Source of the DNA: Lachnospiraceae bacterium
GTDB lineage: Bacteria; Bacillota; Clostridia; Lachnospirales; Lachnospiraceae
Assembly: GCA_900759665.1 (NCBI GenBank)
Contig: CAAEWE010000042.1
Location: forward strand, 1 to 64,000
DNA: 64,000 nucleotides
Direction: 5' to 3'
The position numbers were made by a program, and so were the translations under genes. Within the stretch, counting starts at the first letter, position 1; every line of letters begins with the position of its first letter. Below the pieces are notes generated by a model. It was given only the letters and a program-made list of their open reading frames with translations. It had not been told where the DNA came from and searched no databases. Of this stretch, positions 58,573-64,000 are shown piece after piece.

Positions 58573-60690
58573 TTGGCTGGAAGAGAATATCCACTTGACA
58601 GAACAAGAAATATCGGTATTATGGCTCATATCGATGCGGGTAAGACCACTTTGACAGAGCGTATTCTTTATTATACCGGTGTAAACTATAAGATTGGTGA
58701 GACTCATGATGGTGCGTCTACGATGGACTGGATGGAGCAGGAGAAAGAGAGAGGTATCACAATTACTTCCGCTGCTACCACTTGCCACTGGACACTTGAG
58801 GATCATCATAAACCAAAGGCTGGTGCTTTAGAGCATCGTATCAACATCATCGATACTCCGGGCCACGTAGACTTTACTGTAGAGGTAGAGCGTTCTCTGC
58901 GTGTACTGGATGGTGCTGTCGGTGTATTTGATGCAAAGGCCGGTGTTGAGCCACAGTCAGAGAATGTATGGCGTCAGGCAGACACATATAATGTACCACG
59001 TATGGCGTTCATCAATAAGATGGACAAGATGGGTGCAGACTTTTTCATGTCTGTTCAGACAATCATTGATCGTCTGGGCAAGAATGCAATCCCAGTACAG
59101 ATCCCTATCGGAAAGGAAGACGACTTTATCGGTCTGATCGACCTCTTCGAGATGGATGCATACTATTATAAAAATGATGAGGGTACTGACATCGAGATTA
59201 CAGAGATTCCTGATGATCTGAAGGATCTTGCACAGGAATGGCATGACAACCTGATCGAGAAGGTTTGTGAGCTGGATGATGATCTCCTTGAGAAGTATCT
59301 TGAGGGTGAGGAGCCATCTATTGATGAGCTCAAGAAAGCTCTCCGTAAGGGAACGATCGCTTGTGAGGCAGTTCCGGTATACTGCGGTTCTGCATACAAG
59401 AACAAAGGTGTTCAGAAGCTTCTCGATGGTGTTATCGAGTTCATGCCTGCACCAACAGATATCCCTGATATTACAGGTGTTGACGAGGAGGGTAACGAGG
59501 TTATCCGTAAGTCATCTGATGATGAGCCGTTTGCAGCACTTGCATTCAAGATCATGACAGATCCTTTCGTAGGAAAGCTCGCATTCTTCCGTGTTTATTC
59601 CGGTACACTGAACTCCGGTTCTTACGTACTGAATGCAACAAAGGATAAGAAAGAGCGTGTCGGACGTATCGTACAGATGCACGCAAACAGCCGTAGCGAG
59701 ATTGACAAGGTTTATTCCGGAGATATCGCTGCAGCCGTAGGTTTCAAGACTACCACAACAGGTGATACCATCTGTGATGAGCAGCATCCGGTAATTCTTG
59801 AGTCTATGGAGTTCCCTGAGCCGGTTATCGAGCTCGCGATCGAGCCTAAGACAAAGAATGATCAGGGTAAGATGGGTGAGGCTCTTGCAAAGCTTGCAGA
59901 AGAGGATCCTACATTCCGTGCTCATACAGATACAGAGACAGGTCAGACAATTATCGCCGGAATGGGTGAGCTTCATCTGGACGTTATCGTAGACCGTCTC
60001 CTTCGTGAGTTTAAGGTAGAAGCAAATGTTGGTGCTCCACAGGTAGCATACAAAGAGACAATTACAAAGGCTGTTGATATCGACAGCAAGTATGCTAAGC
60101 AGTCCGGTGGACGTGGTCAGTACGGACATTGTAAGGTTAAATTTGAGCCAATGGATCCAAACGGTGAGGAGACATTCAAGTTCGAGTCTACCGTTGTCGG
60201 TGGTGCTATTCCTAAAGAGTATATCCCGGCTGTTGGCGAGGGTATCGAGGAAGCTGCACAGGCAGGTATCCTTGGTGGATATCCGGTACTTGGTGTGCAT
60301 GCGAATGTATGGGATGGTTCTTACCATGAGGTCGATTCATCCGAGATGGCATTCCACATTGCCGGATCTATGGCATTCAAGGATGCTATGAAGCAGGGTA
60401 ATCCTGTTCTCCTTGAGCCGATCATGAAGGTTGAAGTAACTATGCCTGAGGAGTATATGGGCGACGTTATCGGAAGTCTGAACGCAAAACGTGGTCAGAT
60501 TGAAGGTATGGACGATATCGGTGGTGGAAAGATTGTTCGTGCATTCGTACCACTTGCTGAGATGTTCGGTTACTCAACAGAGCTTCGTTCCAGCACACAG
60601 GGACGTGGTAACTATTCCATGTTCTTTGAGAAGTATCAGCAGTGTCCAAAGAATGTTCAGGACAAGGTGCTTGCTTCTAAAGAAAAGTAA
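58573..60690 (+). CDS. fusA: elongation factor G
   Basis: EF-G is the GTPase that drives translocation. The 705-residue protein shows G1 AHIDAGKTT, switch I through REKERGITI-type sequence EKERGITITSAATT, G3 DTPGHVDFT, G4 NKMDK, and domain IV QSGGRGQYGHCKVKFEP. The start is TTG at 58573, 8 nt after AGGAGGT; there is no fitting ATG. Strong codon bias and the str operon position support high expression. Confidence 0.98.
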   Translation: MAGREYPLDRTRNIGIMAHIDAGKTTLTERILYYTGVNYKIGETHDGASTMDWMEQEKERGITITSAATTCHWTLEDHHKPKAGALEHRINIIDTPGHVDFTVEVERSLRVLDGAVGVFDAKAGVEPQSENVWRQADTYNVPRMAFINKMDKMGADFFMSVQTIIDRLGKNAIPVQIPIGKEDDFIGLIDLFEMDAYYYKNDEGTDIEITEIPDDLKDLAQEWHDNLIEKVCELDDDLLEKYLEGEEPSIDELKKALRKGTIACEAVPVYCGSAYKNKGVQKLLDGVIEFMPAPTDIPDITGVDEEGNEVIRKSSDDEPFAALAFKIMTDPFVGKLAFFRVYSGTLNSGSYVLNATKDKKERVGRIVQMHANSRSEIDKVYSGDIAAAVGFKTTTTGDTICDEQHPVILESMEFPEPVIELAIEPKTKNDQGKMGEALAKLAEEDPTFRAHTDTETGQTIIAGMGELHLDVIVDRLLREFKVEANVGAPQVAYKETITKAVDIDSKYAKQSGGRGQYGHCKVKFEPMDPNGEETFKFESTVVGGAIPKEYIPAVGEGIEEAAQAGILGGYPVLGVHANVWDGSYHEVDSSEMAFHIAGSMAFKDAMKQGNPVLLEPIMKVEVTMPEEYMGDVIGSLNAKRGQIEGMDDIGGGKIVRAFVPLAEMFGYSTELRSSTQGRGNYSMFFEKYQQCPKNVQDKVLASKEK

Positions 60691-60736
60691 TTTTAGAAAA
60701 TGTTAGTAAAAATGTGTCTCATAGTATAAAAAGCAC

Positions 60737-60765
60737 TTGAAAATTCCTGTAAAGTGCAATATAAT
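60737..60765 (+). promoter_or_regulatory. tuf promoter
   Basis: TTGAAA (60737-60742) and TATAAT (60760-60765) are 17 nt apart, so tuf can be transcribed independently of fusA, with a ~65-nt leader. Confidence 0.8.
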
Positions 60766-60837
60766 AATGCCCATAGCGTGAAATTTGTCCGTGATGGGCA
60801 GACTATGAGTCGTATGAATTAAGGAGGATAATTAAAA

Positions 60838-62025
60838 ATGGCTAAAGAAAAGTTTGAAAGAACCAAACCCCATTGTAACATTGGTACCATCGGTCACGTA
60901 GATCATGGTAAAACAACACTTACTGCTGCAATCACAAAGGTACTTGCTGCAAGAGTTCCTGGTAACTCAGCTGAGAACTTTGAAGATATTGATAAGGCTC
61001 CAGAGGAGAGAGAGCGTGGTATCACAATCTCTACTGCTCACGTTGAGTATCAGACAGAGAAGAGACATTATGCACACGTTGACTGCCCAGGCCATGCCGA
61101 TTATGTAAAGAACATGATCACAGGTGCTGCCCAGATGGATGGTGCTATCCTCGTAGTAGCTGCTACTGATGGTGTTATGGCTCAGACAAAGGAGCATATC
61201 CTTCTGTCCCGTCAGGTAAACGTACCTTATATCGTAGTATTCCTTAACAAGTGTGATATGGTTGACGATGAGGAGCTGATCGAGCTCGTAGAGATGGAAG
61301 TAACTGAGGCACTTGAGGAGTATGGTTTCGAAGGCTGTCCAATCATCAAGGGCTCTGCTCTTAAGGCTCTTGAGGATCCAAACGGTGAGTGGGGCGACAA
61401 GATCATGGAGCTTATGGATGCAGTTGATGAGTTCATTCCAGATCCAGAGCGTGCTACAGATAAGCCATTCCTGATGCCTATCGAGGATATCTTCACAATT
61501 ACCGGTCGTGGTACTGTTGCAACTGGTAGAGTAGAGCGTGGTGTTCTCCATCTCAACGAGGAAGTTGAGATCGTTGGTGTTAAGGAAGAGGTTCAGAAGA
61601 CTACTGTAACAGGTATCGAGATGTTCCGTAAGCTTCTTGATGAGGCTCAGGCTGGTGATAACATCGGTGCTCTTCTTCGTGGTATCAAGAGAGAGGATAT
61701 CGAGAGAGGTCAGGTACTTGTAGCTCCTGGTACAACTACTTGCCACAAGAAATTCACAGCTCAGGTTTATGTACTGAAGAAAGAGGAGGGTGGTCGTCAT
61801 ACTCCTTTCATCAATAACTATCGTCCACAGTTCTACTTCAGAACAACTGACGTAACAGGTGTTTGTGAATTACCAGATGGTGTAGAAATGTGTATGCCTG
61901 GTGATAACGTAGAAATCACAGTTGAACTTATTCACCCAATCGCTATGGAACAGGGTCTTGGATTCGCTATCCGTGAAGGTGGTAGAACAGTAGGTTCAGG
62001 TAAAGTAGCAACTATTATTGAATAA
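60838..62025 (+). CDS. tuf: elongation factor Tu
   Basis: EF-Tu delivers aminoacyl-tRNA to the ribosome. The 395-residue protein shows G1 GHVDHGKTT, G3 DCPGHADYVKNM, G4 NKCD and the C-terminal barrel with KVATIIE at the end. TAAGGAGGATAATT precedes the ATG. It follows the str operon with its own promoter and a strong terminator. The mobile-element module begins immediately downstream. Confidence 0.99.
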   Translation: MAKEKFERTKPHCNIGTIGHVDHGKTTLTAAITKVLAARVPGNSAENFEDIDKAPEERERGITISTAHVEYQTEKRHYAHVDCPGHADYVKNMITGAAQMDGAILVVAATDGVMAQTKEHILLSRQVNVPYIVVFLNKCDMVDDEELIELVEMEVTEALEEYGFEGCPIIKGSALKALEDPNGEWGDKIMELMDAVDEFIPDPERATDKPFLMPIEDIFTITGRGTVATGRVERGVLHLNEEVEIVGVKEEVQKTTVTGIEMFRKLLDEAQAGDNIGALLRGIKREDIERGQVLVAPGTTTCHKKFTAQVYVLKKEEGGRHTPFINNYRPQFYFRTTDVTGVCELPDGVEMCMPGDNVEITVELIHPIAMEQGLGFAIREGGRTVGSGKVATIIE

Positions 62026-62048
62026 TCAATTTTAAAGCTAGTATTTAT

Positions 62049-62084
62049 GGGCATTCCCGAAATTTTCGGGGATGCCTTTTTTTC
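62049..62084 (+). terminator. terminator after tuf
   Basis: GGCATTCCCGAA pairs with TTCGGGGATGCC (one mismatch or G-T) across a 3-nt loop and is followed by seven Ts. Confidence 0.93.
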
Positions 62085-62106
62085 GTTCTTACAAGATGAA
62101 TTTCAG

Positions 62107-62130
62107 AAAAGTGTCGTCAAAAGTGTCGTC
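62107..62130. repeat. 12-bp tandem repeat next to the mobile module
   Basis: AAAAGTGTCGTC occurs twice without a gap (62107-62118 and 62119-62130), followed by AAAA. It lies between the tuf terminator and the XRE repressor gene, where an attachment site could be. The role is unproven. Confidence 0.5.
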
Positions 62131-62170
62131 AAAATTCACCTAAAAGTAAGAATGAGGACTTGTTGCAAAC

Positions 62171-62200
62171 AAAAAAGAACTCCGAATTTACTCGGAGTTC
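62171..62200 (-). terminator. terminator of the XRE repressor gene
   Basis: GAACTCCGA (62177-62185) and TCGGAGTTC (62192-62200) form a stem; on the minus strand it is followed by TTTTTTG. It lies just beyond the repressor stop codon. Confidence 0.88.
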
Positions 62201-62204
62201 ATAC

Positions 62205-62696
62205 TTACCATCTTGTAATTTTCTTTACATCTGCAGCTCTTTTTGGATCTTTTTTGATTTGAAGTTGAGCTTCAATAAAACTATCTACATCACGTCTGCC
62301 TTCATCAGTTAGCTGATAATAATTAGTTAAATGTTCATCTAATTTAGGCATACTTTGTTTTCCAAACAATTCCATTAATGGATAAAGAGAATTCTTTAAA
62401 TAAGTTTTGATTCTGTTTCCGTCCAGAACTTTATCAAATCCATGTGGAAGCTCAGGTAATATAATCTTGCTTTCATCGGACCAGTTTTCAGCTTTGAGGG
62501 CTGAATCGGAACATATGTCAGAAACTTCGACATTAAGGACATTGGCTATTCTAAGTGCAAAGTCAAATCTGATAGCAGTGTCTTTTTGAATAATAGAATA
62601 AAGTGTTGTAGGACTGATTGTGGTTTCTTTTGCCAGCCATCTTACACTTTTTTCCTGTTCATCAAGGATTTTTTTTAGGTTTTTTCCATCACCCAT
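62205..62696 (-). CDS. XRE-family phage/ICE-type repressor
   Basis: The N-terminal ~62 residues are a Cro/CI-type helix-turn-helix (SVRWLAKETTISPTTLYSII, then FDFALRIANVLNVEVSDI). The remaining ~100 residues are a helical domain without a recognised family (LPHGFDKVLDG, YYQLTDEGRRDVDSFIEAQL). It is transcribed divergently from the excisionase and integrase genes, the usual place of an element repressor, and the inverted repeats between them are its likely operators. It is 163 residues long and lacks the S24 peptidase domain and the ImmA-type partner is not in view. Confidence 0.85.
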   Translation of the reverse strand: MGDGKNLKKILDEQEKSVRWLAKETTISPTTLYSIIQKDTAIRFDFALRIANVLNVEVSDICSDSALKAENWSDESKIILPELPHGFDKVLDGNRIKTYLKNSLYPLMELFGKQSMPKLDEHLTNYYQLTDEGRRDVDSFIEAQLQIKKDPKRAADVKKITRW

Positions 62697-62738
62697 TTGC
62701 AGGTACCAACCTTTCTAAATTTTTATATAGTATAACAC

Positions 62739-62760
62739 AGTGTACGAAAAAAAGTACACT
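62739..62760. promoter_or_regulatory. operator at the repressor promoter
   Basis: AGTGTAC (62739-62745) and GTACACT (62754-62760) form an inverted repeat with an 8-nt A-rich spacer that begins GAAA. It overlaps the minus-strand promoter of the XRE gene, whose -10 would be TATACT read from 62734 to 62729. Confidence 0.6.
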
Positions 62761-62787
62761 ACAAATAAAAATAATTACGAAAAACAC

Positions 62788-62816
62788 TTGACAGTACGAA
62801 ATTCGTACATTATAAT
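62788..62816 (+). promoter_or_regulatory. excisionase-integrase promoter with operator in the spacer
   Basis: TTGACA (62788-62793) and TATAAT (62811-62816) are perfect boxes 17 nt apart. The spacer is filled by the palindrome GTACGAA-A-TTCGTAC (62794-62808). A repressor bound here would block polymerase fully. A related CGTAT direct repeat follows at 62828 and 62839. Confidence 0.85.
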
Positions 62817-62862
62817 GTGGACACAACCGTATGAAAAACGTATACAGAAAGGAGATGAGTGT

Positions 62863-63063
62863 ATGATATATGAAAAGTATTTATTAGATGTAAATGATGT
62901 TGGAATGTTACTACATTGTTCTAACAGTCATGCATATAGAGTTATAAGAGATTTAAATAAAGAACTTTCTAAAGGCGGATATCTTGTAGTTGCAGGAAAA
63001 ATTCCGAAAGCCTATTTGGAGCAGAAATTATTTGGATTAAAAGAATCAGAAAAGGAGAACTAA
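62863..63063 (+). CDS. small excisionase-like DNA-binding protein
   Basis: The 66-residue protein (YLLDVNDVGMLLHCSNSHAY, then RVIRDLNKELSKGGYLVVAGKIPKAYLEQKL) has the winged-helix excisionase layout: a helix-turn-helix with an AYRVIRDLN recognition helix, a strand-turn-strand wing and a final helix. AAAGGAGATGAG precedes the ATG. It lies 3 nt before the integrase gene, as in Tn916-like and many phage modules. It would direct excision and may help control the promoter. Confidence 0.82.
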   Translation: MIYEKYLLDVNDVGMLLHCSNSHAYRVIRDLNKELSKGGYLVVAGKIPKAYLEQKLFGLKESEKEN

Positions 63064-63066
63064 GCG

Positions 63067-64000
63067 ATGGCATTTAAAGACAAAGAAACAGGAAAATGGG
63101 TTGCACAATGGTATGAACCTAATGTTTATGGTGTGAATAAACAGAAGAAAAAACGTGGATTTAAGACACAAAGAGAAGCAAAACAATATGAATGTGACAG
63201 AAATCTAAAGAAGCAGGGAAATCTTCAAATGAGTATGAAAGTATTTGTGGAGCAGTATTTTCAGGATAAGGAAAATGAGCTTAAATCAAGAACAAAGCAA
63301 AATAAGAGATATATGATTGACAGTTATCTTATACCATATTTTGGAGATATGAAAATGTCAGACATAAAACCTGCACAGATTATAGCATGGCAGAATGAAA
63401 TCTATAAAAAGAATCTGTCGGAATCATATATGAGAATGATTCAAAATCAGTTGACGGCTTTATTTACACATGCAACAAAAATCTACGACTTGGCTAATAA
63501 TCCATGTAAAAAGGTTAAAAGAATGGGAAAAGATGATAAGCGAAGCTTAACCTTTTGGACTGTTGACGAATATAAGAAGTTTATAAGTACGGTTGACAAA
63601 TCAGACAGATATTACATCATGTTTGAAATCTTATTTTGGACAGGAATAAGGGAAGGTGAGCTGCTTGCTTTATCAAAGTCGGATATTGATTTCTATAATA
63701 ACAGAATCAATATTTCAAAAACTTATTTTAGGGCAAATGGTCAGGATATGATAACAACACCTAAAACAGAGCAGTCTGTAAGAGTTGTTGAAATTCCGGT
63801 TTTTCTAAAAGAGGAAATAAAGGAATGGTGCGACAGACAATATGGATTACCTGATAATGTAAGGTTATTTCCGGTAGGATGTCGGGCAGTACAAAATAAA
63901 ATGCGCAGACAAATAGAAAAAGCAGGTGTTAAGAGAATAAGGGTTCATGACTTGCGACACAGTCATGTAGCATACCTTATTGAAAAAGGTGTGGAGCCAT
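63067..64000 (+). CDS. tyrosine recombinase/integrase, 3' end outside window
   Basis: Open from the ATG at 63067 (AAGGAGA ribosome site) to the window end, giving 311 residues. It has an N-terminal AP2-like arm-binding domain (FKDKETGKWVAQWYEP, then KKKRGFKTQREAKQYE) and a SAM-like core-binding domain (~60-165). The catalytic domain has the first Arg in WTGIREGELLAL near residue 195 and HDLRHSHVAYLIEKG near 294-308. The second His and the nucleophilic Tyr lie beyond the window. This is a Tn916/phage-type integrase of an integrative element inserted beside tuf. Confidence 0.93.
   Translation, partial: MAFKDKETGKWVAQWYEPNVYGVNKQKKKRGFKTQREAKQYECDRNLKKQGNLQMSMKVFVEQYFQDKENELKSRTKQNKRYMIDSYLIPYFGDMKMSDIKPAQIIAWQNEIYKKNLSESYMRMIQNQLTALFTHATKIYDLANNPCKKVKRMGKDDKRSLTFWTVDEYKKFISTVDKSDRYYIMFEILFWTGIREGELLALSKSDIDFYNNRINISKTYFRANGQDMITTPKTEQSVRVVEIPVFLKEEIKEWCDRQYGLPDNVRLFPVGCRAVQNKMRRQIEKAGVKRIRVHDLRHSHVAYLIEKGVEP

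Overview
The window looks like chromosome from an anaerobic, low-to-mid GC member of the Firmicutes, most likely a gut Lachnospiraceae (class Clostridia). Reasons: a gene content seen in that family (RecA with a GGGKT P-loop, DUF1653 protein, NifS/IscU/MnmA cluster, S66 carboxypeptidase, PAS-CPBP protein, DUF5711 protein next to a LysM protein), AGGAGG-type ribosome binding sites, a Gram-positive LexA box before recA, and a sporulation-type YyaC protease-like gene. The genus cannot be settled from the sequence alone.

Layout. 1-4.9 kb: thiM (minus), a DUF1653 protein with an unknown membrane protein, then LexA-controlled recA and recX. 4.9-8.3 kb: a PAS-CPBP membrane protein (minus), a D,D-carboxypeptidase and aroA. 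8.4-15.6 kb: argS, two unrelated AAA-type ATPases (DUF234-like and DUF815), a secreted transglutaminase-like protein translationally coupled to a family 2 glycosyltransferase. 15.6-21.2 kb: ilvN, a GntR regulator and ilvC with a clear palindromic operator, then aroD, aroK, efp and a flavodoxin. With aroA and aroE (minus, 23.4 kb), four shikimate pathway genes lie scattered within 17 kb. 21.4-31.4 kb: a TagF/TagB-like teichoic acid polymerase, an LD-carboxypeptidase, a MarR regulator with a long perfect palindrome and a 1357-residue RND-type exporter with a large coiled-coil insertion, and cca.

31.6-36.8 kb is an AT-richer island: KtrB- and KtrA-like potassium uptake proteins, one or two tiny ORFs, and a KdpD/KdpE-like two-component pair with no KdpFABC and no KdpD sensor domain. 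It is flanked by possible gene remnants and headed by phased TTATAC repeats that could be the response-regulator site. 37-51.5 kb is carbohydrate and cofactor metabolism: a GH13 neopullulanase-like enzyme, a CapA-like protein, iscS-iscU-mnmA, a second secreted transglutaminase-like protein, a YugP-type metallopeptidase, fucI, glgP and a phosphofructokinase. 51.5-54.7 kb: dnaX, ybaB-family gene and recR, overlapping yyaC on the other strand. 54.8-57.4 kb: two membrane-anchored envelope proteins (degenerate JAB-like domain plus LysM; DUF5711).

57.4-62.1 kb is the str operon (rpsL, rpsG, fusA) followed by tuf with its own promoter. Directly after the tuf terminator begins a mobile-element module: an XRE repressor (minus), a small excisionase-like gene and a tyrosine recombinase that runs off the window end, with repeated GTACGAA-type operators between the divergent genes. 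No rRNA, tRNA, CRISPR array or transposase insertion sequence was seen. No single wholly new system is obvious. The best candidates for something undescribed are the Ktr/KdpDE island with its small proteins, the envelope pair at 54.9-57.4 kb, and the coiled-coil RND exporter.
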